Shown piece after piece: positions 1-10,528 of a stretch of DNA of 64,000 bases. The translations under genes and the position numbers were made by a program. This stretch comes from Acidovorax sp. NB1 (lineage in GTDB: Bacteria > Pseudomonadota > Gammaproteobacteria > Burkholderiales > Burkholderiaceae_C), in contig NZ_BJHU01000005.1 of assembly GCF_005405905.1 (NCBI RefSeq), positions 248,001 through 312,000 of the forward strand, given 5' to 3'. Under the pieces are notes generated by a model. That model had not been told where the DNA came from and searched no databases. It saw only the letters and a program-made list of their open reading frames with translations. How positions within the stretch are numbered: position 1 is the stretch's first letter; each line of letters begins with the position of its first letter.

Positions 1-1
1 T

Positions 2-640
2 ATCCGCAGCCCCGAAACCTCTGCCGATGTGTTCTTTCATGTGCGGGACTACCAGGGCAGCGCAGCGCCCCGCGAGGGGCTGGCCGTGGTCTACGAAGAA
101 ATCCACGTGGGCGGCAAGGGCCCCCGGGCAATGGCGGTGCAGCCTGCGGCCCAGGCCGGCGGCGCAACCCGCCCAGCCGCCAGCGCGGCTACAACAGCGC
201 CTCCGCGTAAGGCACCGCACGCGCGCGCCCCTGCATCGCCACCCGCCCCGCGCCGCGAGCGCCCGGCAAAAAAGCACCAGGAGGCCCATGCCCCTGCCCT
301 GCCCACCCTGCTCCTGATGCTGGGCTGGGCCGCGCTGCTGGCCTGGGGCGTCTGGGCGGGCAGGCTCCCGCTGTGGTCACTGGGCGCTGCTGCGGCCATC
401 AACCTCCTGACCTTTGTCACCTATGCCATGGACAAAAGCGCCGCACAAAGTGGCCGGTGGCGCACACCAGAAAAACACCTGCACCTGCTCAGCCTGGCAG
501 GCGGCTGGCCGGGTGCGTGGTGCGCGCAGCAGTGGCTGCGGCACAAGTCGAGCAAGCAGGAGTTCCGCACCGTGTACTGGGCCACGGTGGTGCTGCATTG
601 CGCAGCGCTGGCGGCATGGGTCGGCGGATGGCTGCGATAG
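2..640 (+). CDS. Cold-shock domain plus DUF1294 membrane protein, 5' end missing
   Basis: The frame is open from the left edge, so the true start lies outside the window. The first visible residues (DVFFHVRDYQG, then KGPRAMAV) look like the second half of a nucleic-acid-binding cold-shock domain. An Ala/Pro/Arg-rich linker of about 60 residues follows. The C-terminal 100 residues match DUF1294: two hydrophobic segments around a conserved block (TYAMDKSAAQSGRWRTPEK, then GGWPGAW and RHKSSKQEFR). This CSD-DUF1294 architecture is common in proteobacteria and its role is unknown; an RNA-binding head on a small inner-membrane anchor is the inference. Repeat family A begins just after the TAG stop. 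Confidence 0.85.
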   Translation: MRSPETSADVFFHVRDYQGSAAPREGLAVVYEEIHVGGKGPRAMAVQPAAQAGGATRPAASAATTAPPRKAPHARAPASPPAPRRERPAKKHQEAHAPALPTLLLMLGWAALLAWGVWAGRLPLWSLGAAAAINLLTFVTYAMDKSAAQSGRWRTPEKHLHLLSLAGGWPGAWCAQQWLRHKSSKQEFRTVYWATVVLHCAALAAWVGGWLR

Positions 641-644
641 CAGC

Positions 645-715
645 CATCGAAATGCTTCTATTTTGATAGCACAAAGAGAATGATAGACGCGCGGTAACGG
701 CCATTTTTGCTTGTA
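645..715 (+). repeat. Family A dispersed repeat, copy 1
   Basis: The copy contains TTTTGATAGCACAAAG followed by GCGCGGTAACGGCCATTTTT. The same two-block layout recurs near 22.6, 26.9, 35.85 and 63.75 kb. It directly follows the preceding stop codon, so it may act at the mRNA 3' end, but it is a poor classical terminator. Confidence 0.75.
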
Positions 716-928
716 TTTTGAGCACCCGGTGCACCTCCGAGGCCACAGCACAGGGACAGACACTGGGGGTCATTTCCGGCACCACACCAGTGGTGCCCCA
801 GGGGCCCGGCAACTGCCGCTGCGCAGGCTGTGCGCCCTGCCTGAACAAACGGCGCTGGCACGCTAGCCCCACACGCTGGCAGCAGCAGATGGCTCTGCAA
901 GCACTGCGGCCCCTTAGCCTGCCAAACT

Positions 929-959
929 TTGCATGCGTCTGCCAAATGATCGCTATATA
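929..959 (+). promoter_or_regulatory. Possible sigma70 promoter for the GGDEF-EAL gene
   Basis: TTGCAT at 929-934 and TATATA at 954-959 are separated by 19 bp, which is long; a 17-bp alternative would use GCTATA. The site lies about 170 bp upstream of the start at 1129. Apart from this and repeat copy 1, I see nothing in the 488-bp gap 641-1128. Confidence 0.3.
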
Positions 960-1128
960 GTGGCCCGCAGGCACTGCACCACCCAACCAGCAGCCGGGCC
1001 CGGGAAGCCTTTTCCGGGCAGAGGCGACTTGCACAAGGCGCAGGCACAGCAAAGCAACAAATGCGCGCTGGCCATGAATCACCATGGCCAGCGCGCCTGG
1101 CAACGAAGCATGAGGCGGGGGACCATCC

Positions 1129-3642
1129 ATGAATGTGTTGCAGCAGCCAGTCGAGCGAAAACCGGTGCCGCTGACCCTGCGGGTCACCTGGCCGTTCATC
1201 GTGATGGTGCTGCTGTTGGCCGCCTGCGCCACGGCCAGTCTGCAGGTCTTGTCCGGCGTGCGCGCCTTTGTGGCGGGCGAAAGCCTGTGGACCAAGGGCC
1301 AGAAGGACGCCATCTACCACCTGCACCAGTACGCAATCAATGGCTCGCCCCAGGCGTTTGACGGGTTCGCGCGTGCCATGGACATCCCCCTGGGCGACCG
1401 GACGGCGCGGCTGGCCCTGCAGCCCGGCCAGGTGCAGACGGATGTGGCGCGCGAGGGTTTTCTGCGCGGCGGCAACCACCCGGACGACATCGACAGCCTG
1501 ATCTGGCTGCTGCGCTACTTCGACCACCTGGACCTGGTGAAAAAACCCGTGAGCCACTGGCTCATCGGCGATGAATACATCAACGCACTGCGCGAGCTGT
1601 CGCACGACATCCACCAGCACAACACCGACGGCACGGCAGACGCTGCCATGCGGCAGCGGTGGCTGGACACCATCCACCAGATCAACGCCGGTGTCACTCC
1701 CGTCGCCCGCAACTTCAGCGAGGCCCTGGGCGAAAGCTCGCGCCAGATCGTGCTGCTGCTGATGTGGACCAACATGGGCATGGCGGCTGTGCTGATCGTG
1801 CTGACCCTGTGGCACACCCACGGCCTGCTGGAGCAGCGCCGCCGCGCCGAACAGGCCCTGGAGGCCGAACGCGAGCAGGCCCGCACCACCCTGACCGCAA
1901 TCGGCGACGGCGTGGTGACCACCAACACCCAAGGCCAGGTGGTCTACATGAACCCCGCCGCCGAGGCCCTGCTGGCCCGCCCGGCCACCGAGGCCAGGGG
2001 CCAGCCGCTGGCGCAGCTGCTGGTGTTTGACGGCGAGGCGCCGCCCCTGTCGGCCGACACGCTGGTGCAGAACATCCTGCGCAGCAGCAGCGCGGCCCTG
2101 GGCAACGTGCACACCACCCTGGTGCGGCCTGACCAGACCATCGTGCCGGTCAAGCTGGTGGGCTCGCCCATCCGCCACCGGGGAGCGCTCACCGGGGCTG
2201 TGCTGGTGCTGCACGACGTGACGCGCGAGCAGCACTACGTGGAGCAGCTGTCCTGGCAGGCCAGCCACGATGCGCTGACGGGCCTCGTGAACCGGCGCGA
2301 GTTCGAGCACCGGCTCGAAGCCCTGCTGGCCCAGCCCCGCCCCGTGGGCCGCGAAGGATCGCTGCTGTATGTGGACATGGACCAGTTCAAGCTCATCAAC
2401 GACACCTGCGGCCACCAGGCGGGCGATGAAATGCTGCGCGAGGTCTGCCGCATGCTGCAAAGCCACCTGCGCGAGGGCGACACACTGGCCCGCCTGGGCG
2501 GCGACGAGTTCGGCATCCTGCTCAAGGACTGCCCGGCCGGGCCCTCCGCCCGCATTGCCGAACAGTTGCGCCAGGCCGGGCAGGAGCTGCGGCTGAACTG
2601 GGGTGGTCAGCAGCTGCGCACCGGGTTGTCCATCGGCATGGTGCAGCTCATCCCCGCGCTCACGTCCATCCAGGAGGCCATGCGCGTGGCCGACATGGCC
2701 TGCTACCGCGCCAAGGAAGGCGGGCGCAACCGCGTCTTCATCTACCAGACGGAAGACATCGAAATGAGCCGCCGCGAGGGCGAGATGGACTGGGTGCGGC
2801 GGCTGCGCCTGGCGCTGGAGCACAACCAGTTCCAGCTGCACGCCCAGGCGATTGCCCCCCTGCAGCCCAGCGGCGAAAGTGGCCTGCACATGGAGGTGCT
2901 GCTGCGCCTGCGCGACGACGATGGCCAGCTGATTGCGCCCGGCGCCTTCATCCCGGCGGCCGAGCACTACGGAATGATGACCTCCATCGACCGCTGGGTC
3001 ATCCGCCACACGCTGGAGGCGCTGGCACAGCACCAGCCCCAGCCGGGCCAGCCGCCGGTGCACACCTGTGCCATCAACCTGTCAGGCACCAGCCTGGGGG
3101 ACGACAGCCTGCTCAAGCTGATCCGCAGCGCGCTCGCCGAGTCGGGGGTGGACCCGCACATGCTGTGTTTCGAGATCACGGAAACCAGCGCCATCTCCCA
3201 CCTGCCCAATGCCGTGCGGCTGATGAAGGAGCTGCAGCAGCTGGGCTGCCGCTTTGCGCTCGATGACTTTGGCGCGGGGATGTCGTCCTTCAACTACCTC
3301 AAGCACCTGCCGGTGGACTACCTCAAGATCGACGGCAGTTTTGTGAAGGACATGCTGCACGACCCCGCCAACCGGGCAATGGTGGAGATGATCCACCACA
3401 TCGGCCACGTGATGGGCAAGCAGACGATTGCGGAGTTTGTCGAATCCCAGGCGATCGTGGAGGCCCTGCGGGAGATTGGCGTGGACTATGCGCAGGGCTA
3501 TGCACTGGCGCGGCCCATGCCGCTGCAGGAGTATCTTGCCCTGGGCAGCGCCCCCAGGCCCGGGCCTGCGCAGGGTGCCGGTCCGGTGCAGGGCCACGCG
3601 CCGCCGCTCGGCGCGCCCTTCCCCCAGCAGCGCCAGGCCTGA
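1129..3642 (+). CDS. Membrane GGDEF-EAL c-di-GMP protein with PAS domain
   Basis: Predicted inner-membrane c-di-GMP signalling protein of 837 residues. Order: a first membrane segment near residues 20-45; a periplasmic sensor region rich in His and Asp; a second membrane segment near 205-225; a PAS domain at about 245-360; a GGDEF domain with intact GGDEF at 457-461, preceded five residues earlier by RExD (REGD), a product-inhibition site; and an EAL domain. The EAL signature reads EVLLR at 589, with the metal-binding Glu kept, and the later DDFGAGMSSFNYL and KIDGSFVKD motifs are intact. Both cyclase and phosphodiesterase activities are therefore possible; net direction cannot be told. The start is the ATG with a typical N-terminal membrane anchor. 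The sensor ligand is unknown. Confidence 0.9.
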   Translation: MNVLQQPVERKPVPLTLRVTWPFIVMVLLLAACATASLQVLSGVRAFVAGESLWTKGQKDAIYHLHQYAINGSPQAFDGFARAMDIPLGDRTARLALQPGQVQTDVAREGFLRGGNHPDDIDSLIWLLRYFDHLDLVKKPVSHWLIGDEYINALRELSHDIHQHNTDGTADAAMRQRWLDTIHQINAGVTPVARNFSEALGESSRQIVLLLMWTNMGMAAVLIVLTLWHTHGLLEQRRRAEQALEAEREQARTTLTAIGDGVVTTNTQGQVVYMNPAAEALLARPATEARGQPLAQLLVFDGEAPPLSADTLVQNILRSSSAALGNVHTTLVRPDQTIVPVKLVGSPIRHRGALTGAVLVLHDVTREQHYVEQLSWQASHDALTGLVNRREFEHRLEALLAQPRPVGREGSLLYVDMDQFKLINDTCGHQAGDEMLREVCRMLQSHLREGDTLARLGGDEFGILLKDCPAGPSARIAEQLRQAGQELRLNWGGQQLRTGLSIGMVQLIPALTSIQEAMRVADMACYRAKEGGRNRVFIYQTEDIEMSRREGEMDWVRRLRLALEHNQFQLHAQAIAPLQPSGESGLHMEVLLRLRDDDGQLIAPGAFIPAAEHYGMMTSIDRWVIRHTLEALAQHQPQPGQPPVHTCAINLSGTSLGDDSLLKLIRSALAESGVDPHMLCFEITETSAISHLPNAVRLMKELQQLGCRFALDDFGAGMSSFNYLKHLPVDYLKIDGSFVKDMLHDPANRAMVEMIHHIGHVMGKQTIAEFVESQAIVEALREIGVDYAQGYALARPMPLQEYLALGSAPRPGPAQGAGPVQGHAPPLGAPFPQQRQA

Positions 3643-3706
3643 TGCGCCCTTGATAGGCCCAGGCGCGTTCCGCGCACCCAGCCTACTGAACCGGAGACAT
3701 CGGCGC

Positions 3707-6208
<2,502 letters not shown>

Positions 6209-6340
6209 GCAAAGGGGGTCGCGGCCGCCCCCGGTGCGATGGGGGCCTTCGTGGGGCGCGTCTGTGGTGGATAACCCGCGATTTTACGTTGGCGGACGGT
6301 TTTTGTCGCCTTTGCAGCACTTGCCCCTCACTGTTACAGG

Positions 6341-6356
6341 CTTGATGGCCATCAAG
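6341..6356. promoter_or_regulatory. 16-bp perfect palindrome upstream of the marR-GNAT gene
   Basis: CTTGATGGCCATCAAG is its own reverse complement. It lies between the divergent ygiQ and MarR-GNAT genes, about 44 bp before the latter's start. A dimeric regulator site is plausible; a chance palindrome is not excluded. Confidence 0.4.
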
Positions 6357-6368
6357 CATATACTTGCT

Positions 6369-6392
6369 TTTGTCAATTAATTAACTGACAAA
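6369..6392. promoter_or_regulatory. 24-bp near-perfect palindrome, probable MarR operator
   Basis: Arms TTTGTCA (6369-6375) and TGACAAA (6386-6392) flank a centred TTAATTAA, with one mismatched pair in 24 bp. It ends 7 bp before the ATG at 6400 and lies just downstream of TATACT (6359-6364), a possible -10 box. The size and position suit autoregulation by the MarR domain encoded next. Confidence 0.65.
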
Positions 6393-6399
6393 GGCATTC

Positions 6400-7362
6400 A
6401 TGAGCAACATCTCCCCTGCCCCTTCGGCCTCCGCCTCCGTACCTGCGAGCGCCGTGAAGGCTGTGCGCCGCTTCAACCGCTTCTTCACCCGTCGCATTGG
6501 CGTGCTGGACCCGTACCTGGGCAGCGATCTTTCGCTCACCGACGTGCGCGTGCTCTATGAACTGGCCCACCGAGAGGCCCCCGTGGCCAGCGAACTGGCG
6601 CGGGAGCTGGGGCTGGACGGCGGCTACATGAGCCGCATCCTGCGCAGGTTCGAGCAGGCGGGATGGATCAGCCGCAGCACCAGCACACAGGACGCGCGGC
6701 AAAGCGTGCTGGCGCTGACGGCGGCCGGGCGCGCGGTGTTCGAGCCCCTGCAGCAGCGCTCGCGCGACGAGGCCACCGCCCTGCTCGCCCCCCTGCCCCC
6801 AGCGCGCCAGCAAGAGGTGGTGGACGCCATGGAGCGCATCGAAACCCTGCTGGACCCGGCGTCAAGCGCAGCAACGCCCACCCGCATGGCGGTGCTGCGC
6901 GACCCCGTGCCCGGCGACATGGGCTGGGTGGTGCAGCAGCATGGCGAGATCTACTGGCGCGAATACGGCTGGGACAGCCGCTTCGAGGCGCTGGTGGCCG
7001 ACATTGCCGCGCAGTTCTTGCGCAAGTTCCAGCCCGAATGGGAGAAGGCCTGGATCGCTGAGCTGGACGGCGAGCGCGTGGGCGCGGTGTTTGTGGTGCG
7101 CAAATCCCCCACCACGGCGCAGTTGCGCATGCTGATCCTGGCCTCCAAGGCACGCGGGCTGGGCCTGGGCGCCCGGCTGACCGACGAATGCCTTGCATTT
7201 GCGCGCGCCAAGGGCTACAAGAAGATGGTGCTGTGGACCAACAGTTGCCTGACCGCCGCCCGGGGCATCTATGCCCAGCGCGGCTTCCGCCTGACCAAGT
7301 CCGAGCCCTACGACGGCTTTGGCCAGCAACTGGTGGGAGAAACCTGGGAGCTGAAGTTGTAG
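6400..7362 (+). CDS. MarR-GNAT fusion: transcription regulator with acetyltransferase domain
   Basis: A 320-residue protein with two domains. Residues about 20-150 form a MarR-type winged helix (LSLTDVRVLYELA, ARELGLDGGYMSRILRRFEQ, then the wing STSTQDARQSVLALT). Residues about 165-320 form a GNAT acetyltransferase with the acetyl-CoA loop SKARGLGLGARLTDE and the C-terminal NSCLTAARGIYAQRGFRL. MarR-GNAT fusions are a known arrangement in proteobacteria; substrates are mostly unknown. A palindrome of MarR-operator size lies immediately upstream, so self-repression is likely. A second GNAT gene starts 47 bp downstream, and the two may be co-transcribed. The start codon follows a weak Shine-Dalgarno (AAAGG). 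Confidence 0.9.
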   Translation: MSNISPAPSASASVPASAVKAVRRFNRFFTRRIGVLDPYLGSDLSLTDVRVLYELAHREAPVASELARELGLDGGYMSRILRRFEQAGWISRSTSTQDARQSVLALTAAGRAVFEPLQQRSRDEATALLAPLPPARQQEVVDAMERIETLLDPASSAATPTRMAVLRDPVPGDMGWVVQQHGEIYWREYGWDSRFEALVADIAAQFLRKFQPEWEKAWIAELDGERVGAVFVVRKSPTTAQLRMLILASKARGLGLGARLTDECLAFARAKGYKKMVLWTNSCLTAARGIYAQRGFRLTKSEPYDGFGQQLVGETWELKL

Positions 7363-7409
7363 CTAAAGCAATGACGCGCAGGCACCGCACACCCCACAAG
7401 GCCACCACC

Positions 7410-7958
7410 ATGACTCCCAACCCCCGCCCCACCATCCGCCAGGTCACGCCCGAGGATGATTTGGAGCGCCTGACGGCGCTCATCCACGCCGCCTACGCCC
7501 CCCACGCCCGGCTGGGCCTGCGCTACTGGGGCACCCACCAGTCGGTGGAAGACACGGCCAAGCGGTTTGCATCGGGCACCGGCCTGGTGATGCTGGAGGC
7601 TGGCGAGTATGTGGGCACAGCCACCTTGCGGCCACCCCAGCCGGATTCCACCGTAGCGCTGTACCGCGACCCCACGGTCTGGTCGCTGTGCCAGTTCTGC
7701 ATCAGCCCCCAGGCCAAGGGCCGGGGCTATGGTAAACAATTGCACGCCTATGCCACCGCGTTTGCCAAACAGACAGGGGCCCGCACCCTGGCGCTGGATA
7801 CGGCCCAGCCTGCCGCAGCCTTGATCGCGATGTATGAATCCTGGGGCTACGAGGTGGTGGGCGAATGCGACTGGCGGCCACTGACCAACTACACCAGCGT
7901 GCTCATGGCACGCAGTCTGGTGGACCAGCCAGGCGACAGCGGCACGGGCGGCGGCTGA
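7410..7958 (+). CDS. GNAT-family N-acetyltransferase
   Basis: A 182-residue acetyltransferase of the GNAT superfamily. The acetyl-CoA pyrophosphate loop is visible as SPQAKGRGYGKQLHAYA, preceded by the strand SLCQFCI. The C-terminal half ends with IAMYESWGYEVVGECDW, the usual Ax(M/L)YxxxGF-type element. I chose the ATG at 7410 because it begins the domain; upstream in-frame codons overlap the preceding gene in another frame. The tail (QPGDSGTGGG) is low complexity. The substrate cannot be inferred. It is probably co-transcribed with the MarR-GNAT gene. Confidence 0.8.
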   Translation: MTPNPRPTIRQVTPEDDLERLTALIHAAYAPHARLGLRYWGTHQSVEDTAKRFASGTGLVMLEAGEYVGTATLRPPQPDSTVALYRDPTVWSLCQFCISPQAKGRGYGKQLHAYATAFAKQTGARTLALDTAQPAAALIAMYESWGYEVVGECDWRPLTNYTSVLMARSLVDQPGDSGTGGG

Positions 7959-7990
7959 CGAAGCAGGCAAACAGGCCCCAAGAAGCGGCA

Positions 7991-8010
7991 ATGGCCCCCA
8001 GGAGGGCCAT
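7991..8010. terminator. Hairpin between the GNAT gene and a small convergent gene
   Basis: ATGGCCC and GGGCCAT pair as a perfect 7-bp stem around a 6-nt loop. It sits between two convergent stop codons. No T-run follows on either strand, so a rho-independent terminator is only possible. Confidence 0.35.
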
Positions 8011-8043
8011 CGGTGGCAAAACCGGGACAGGGCCCAGCACCGC

Positions 8044-8235
8044 TTACCACTCGCCGACTTCCCGCACGCGCTGGGCCAGGTCGGGGAAGTCGTCTTCTTC
8101 CTGCACCGGTTCGTTCACCACAGGTGCCACCATGGGCTTGTGGGTGTCGGCCGGGGCAGACCGCGACATGAACCGGCCAAACACCTGGTTGGCAAAACGG
8201 GGAGGCACGGGGGCGGAGAACGGGGTGGCAAACAT
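8044..8235 (-). CDS. Small hypothetical protein, 63 aa
   Basis: Sequence begins MFATPFSAPVPPRFANQVFG and ends with an acidic to neutral segment (EEDDFPDLAQRVREVGEW). I recognise no domain. Support for reality: an AAGGAAC Shine-Dalgarno stands six bases before the ATG, codon usage matches neighbours, and it fills a gap convergent to the GNAT gene. No signal peptide or membrane segment is visible. Confidence 0.5.
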   Translation of the reverse strand: MFATPFSAPVPPRFANQVFGRFMSRSAPADTHKPMVAPVVNEPVQEEDDFPDLAQRVREVGEW

Positions 8236-8442
8236 GGCAGTTCCTTTTTTTCGGGTGGGCCTGGTGCTTTCAAAAACGTAGCATCAGCGTAGGCCACCAC
8301 AACAGCTGGGCAGTGTAGGAATGCACGCCGCTCTGGCGTGTGACAGAACGCACACTCCCGGCCCCGGCGCCCATCCCACGGCACCATGAGGACACGCTGC
8401 GTGACATTCGTCACACAACACACGCCGTACACTCACTGCCCC

Positions 8443-9036
8443 ATGCCCCAGACTCTGGCCGCGCCTGCGCACAGCGAACTCATCATCAAGAAAAGCCGCT
8501 TCATCGGCTGCGTGCAACCCATGGCCGACCGCGCCAGCGCCCAGGCCGCCGTCGATGCCCTGTGGGAGCAGCACCCCGGCGCCGCCCACATCTGCTGGGC
8601 GCTGCTGGCGGGCGGCCAGTCGGCGGCGGTGGACGACGGCGAGCCCGGCGGCACCGCTGGCCGCCCCATGCTGGATGTGCTGCGCCACCAGGACCTGGAA
8701 GGCGTGCTGGCCACGGTGGTGCGCTACTTTGGCGGCGTCAAGCTGGGTGCGGGCGGCCTGGTGCGCGCCTACACCGACAGCATTGCCCAGGCCCTGCTCA
8801 CGGCCCCCAAGGTCACGCTGCAGCGCATGACCACCTTGCAGTGCCTGGTGCCCTATGCGCTGGAAGGCTTTGTGCGGCGCGAGGTCGAATCCGCCGGCGC
8901 CGAGCTGCTGGACGTGCAGCATGGCACGCTGGTGCAGCTGCAGATCCGTCTGCCCGAGGCGCAGGCAAGCATTTTTGTGCAGCGCATCAACGATGGCGGG
9001 CAAGGCCGTGTGGGGTGGACGGACAACCGATCCTGA
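8443..9036 (+). CDS. yigZ: YigZ / IMPACT-family protein
   Basis: A 197-residue UPF0029/IMPACT family member. The conserved core is visible: ELIIKKSRFIGCVQP near the N-terminus, DDGEPGGTAGRPMLDVLRHQ, and VVRYFGGVKLGAGGLVRAYT. The second half is the smaller ferredoxin-like domain usual in YigZ. In eukaryotes IMPACT acts on translational control; the bacterial role is not settled. I chose the ATG at 8443 because the conserved region starts about ten residues later; an upstream ATG at 8386 would add a non-conserved Cys/Thr-rich stretch. A short inverted repeat (GTGAC-ATTC-GTCAC, 8401-8414) lies just upstream. Confidence 0.88.
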   Translation: MPQTLAAPAHSELIIKKSRFIGCVQPMADRASAQAAVDALWEQHPGAAHICWALLAGGQSAAVDDGEPGGTAGRPMLDVLRHQDLEGVLATVVRYFGGVKLGAGGLVRAYTDSIAQALLTAPKVTLQRMTTLQCLVPYALEGFVRREVESAGAELLDVQHGTLVQLQIRLPEAQASIFVQRINDGGQGRVGWTDNRS

Positions 9037-9124
9037 CCCGGGCATACCGGCCCGGCTACAGATGTAACACCCCTCAAGCCCGCCGCCGGGATGCCGATAC
9101 AACGCCATTACCCAAGGAATCGCC

Positions 9125-9340
9125 ATGGACGTCGCCCTCGCCAACAGCATCGTCAGCACCGCCACCAACCTGGCCAGCGCCAAGACGTCGGACGCGCTGA
9201 ACATGGTGGTGCTGAAAAAAGCGCTCGACATGCAGGCCGTATCGGCCGCCACCATGCTGGATGCCATGCAGCAGTCCATGCCCCAACCCCAGTTGGCCAC
9301 CAGCGGCACGCTGGGCACCAACGTCAATACATTCGCCTGA
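9125..9340 (+). CDS. yjfB: YjfB-like putative motility protein
   Basis: A 71-residue protein that fits the YjfB family (described as putative motility proteins): MDVALANSIVSTATNLASAK, then DALNMVVLKKALDMQAVSAA and a C-terminal Gly/Thr-rich tail ending NTFA. An AAGGAA Shine-Dalgarno stands five bases upstream of the ATG. The family often lies near flagellar genes; none are in this window, so it is an orphan here. Function unknown. Confidence 0.7.
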   Translation: MDVALANSIVSTATNLASAKTSDALNMVVLKKALDMQAVSAATMLDAMQQSMPQPQLATSGTLGTNVNTFA

Positions 9341-9366
9341 AGGGCGATTCACCCCGCCCGCGCGGC

Positions 9367-10512
9367 TCAGCGCAAACGCGCAGGCGACAGCCCTTCCACC
9401 CCCACGCCCTCGCGTACCAACTCTTCGGCCAGCGGCTCGCCCCGCAACAGTTGCCGCGCCAGCAACGAGGCGCCCGCCGCACTCTGAATCCCATACCCGC
9501 CCTGCCCGGCCAGCCAGAAGAAGCCGGGCACATGGTTGTCCCAGCCAATCACCATGTCGCCATCCGGCACAAACGAGCGCAGCCCGGCCCAGGTGTGCGA
9601 CGGGCGGCGGATCTGGAACCGGGTCATTTCCTCGATGTGATAAATCCCGGTGGCCACGTCCAGCTCCTCGGGCACCACATCGTGCGGATGTGTGGGGTCG
9701 GCATTGGCCGGGGAGCCCAGCAGTTGCCCCGCATCGGGCTTGAAGTAAAAGCTTTCGTCGATGCCGATCACCGCAGGCCAGTGGGTGGCGTCCATGCCCT
9801 CGGGCACCGGGAAGGTGAACGCCGTGCGGCGGCGTGGCTCCAGCCCGATGGGCGGCACGCCTGCCAGGCCCGCCACCACATCGGCCCAGGCACCCGCAGC
9901 GTTGACGACGGTGGGGGCGGCAAACACCCGCCCGTCGGCCAGCGCCACCTCCCACGCATCTCCAGCGCGGCGCACGGCGGTGACCTCGGCGTGGGTCAGC
10001 ACCTGGCCGCCGCGCTGGCGCAGGCCACGGAGGTAGCCCTGGTGCAGGGCGTTCACGTCGATGTCGGCGGCCTCGGGTTCGCTCATGCCGGCGGCCACGG
10101 CCTCGGGCTTCAAGCAGGGCAGCATGGCCAGCAGCTCGGCCTGCTGTACCCACTGCACATTGGGTGACGTGGCATGCGCCTCGTCGTAGGTCTGCTTGAG
10201 CAGATCCAGCTGGTCCGGCCCGGCCACATAGACCACGCCACGGGGCGAGAGGAGGGGGTCGGCGCCAAACTCGGGCGGCGGCGCATCGTAGAACGCGCGG
10301 CTGGCCCGGGTCAGCGCCTGGATGTTGGGCGTGCCATAGGTCGCCATGTAGAGCGCAGCCGAGCGACCGGTGGTGTGGTAGCCGGGCTGCGATTCGCGCT
10401 CCAGCAGCAGCACGCTGGCGCCTTGCCCTGGGGCACCCGGCTGCACCAATTGCCAGGCCACAGAGGCCCCGGCAATGCCCGCGCCAATCACGATGGTGTC
10501 TACAGTTTGCAT
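9367..10512 (-). CDS. FAD-dependent D-amino-acid-oxidase-like oxidoreductase
   Basis: A 381-residue DAO-fold flavoprotein. The dinucleotide-binding motif VIGAGIAGASVAWQL is at the very N-terminus, followed by LLLERESQPGYHTTGRSAA, typical of glycine/D-amino-acid oxidases. The C-terminal FAD motif (GQGGYGIQSAAGASLLA) is intact. The ATG at 10512 is preceded by AGGAG and starts at the Rossmann motif; the upstream in-frame extension is Arg-rich and lacks support. It is the last gene of an operon with dsdA, a Bug-type binding protein and an amidase, 16 bp after the amidase. That context suggests oxidation of a D-amino acid or related amine. The substrate is inferred only. Confidence 0.85.
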   Translation of the reverse strand: MQTVDTIVIGAGIAGASVAWQLVQPGAPGQGASVLLLERESQPGYHTTGRSAALYMATYGTPNIQALTRASRAFYDAPPPEFGADPLLSPRGVVYVAGPDQLDLLKQTYDEAHATSPNVQWVQQAELLAMLPCLKPEAVAAGMSEPEAADIDVNALHQGYLRGLRQRGGQVLTHAEVTAVRRAGDAWEVALADGRVFAAPTVVNAAGAWADVVAGLAGVPPIGLEPRRRTAFTFPVPEGMDATHWPAVIGIDESFYFKPDAGQLLGSPANADPTHPHDVVPEELDVATGIYHIEEMTRFQIRRPSHTWAGLRSFVPDGDMVIGWDNHVPGFFWLAGQGGYGIQSAAGASLLARQLLRGEPLAEELVREGVGVEGLSPARLR

Positions 10513-10528
10513 GGTCGGAGTCTCCTGT

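Noticed and set aside
658..3063. A long minus-strand open frame (801 codons) opposite the GGDEF-EAL gene.
   Set aside because: It is His/Gln/Val-rich and antisense to a clear gene. Long antisense frames are expected at this GC content.
7355..7395. TTGTAGCTAAAGCAATGACG after the MarR-GNAT gene as another family A copy.
   Set aside because: Only the TAGCT block matches; the GGTAACGGCC block is missing.
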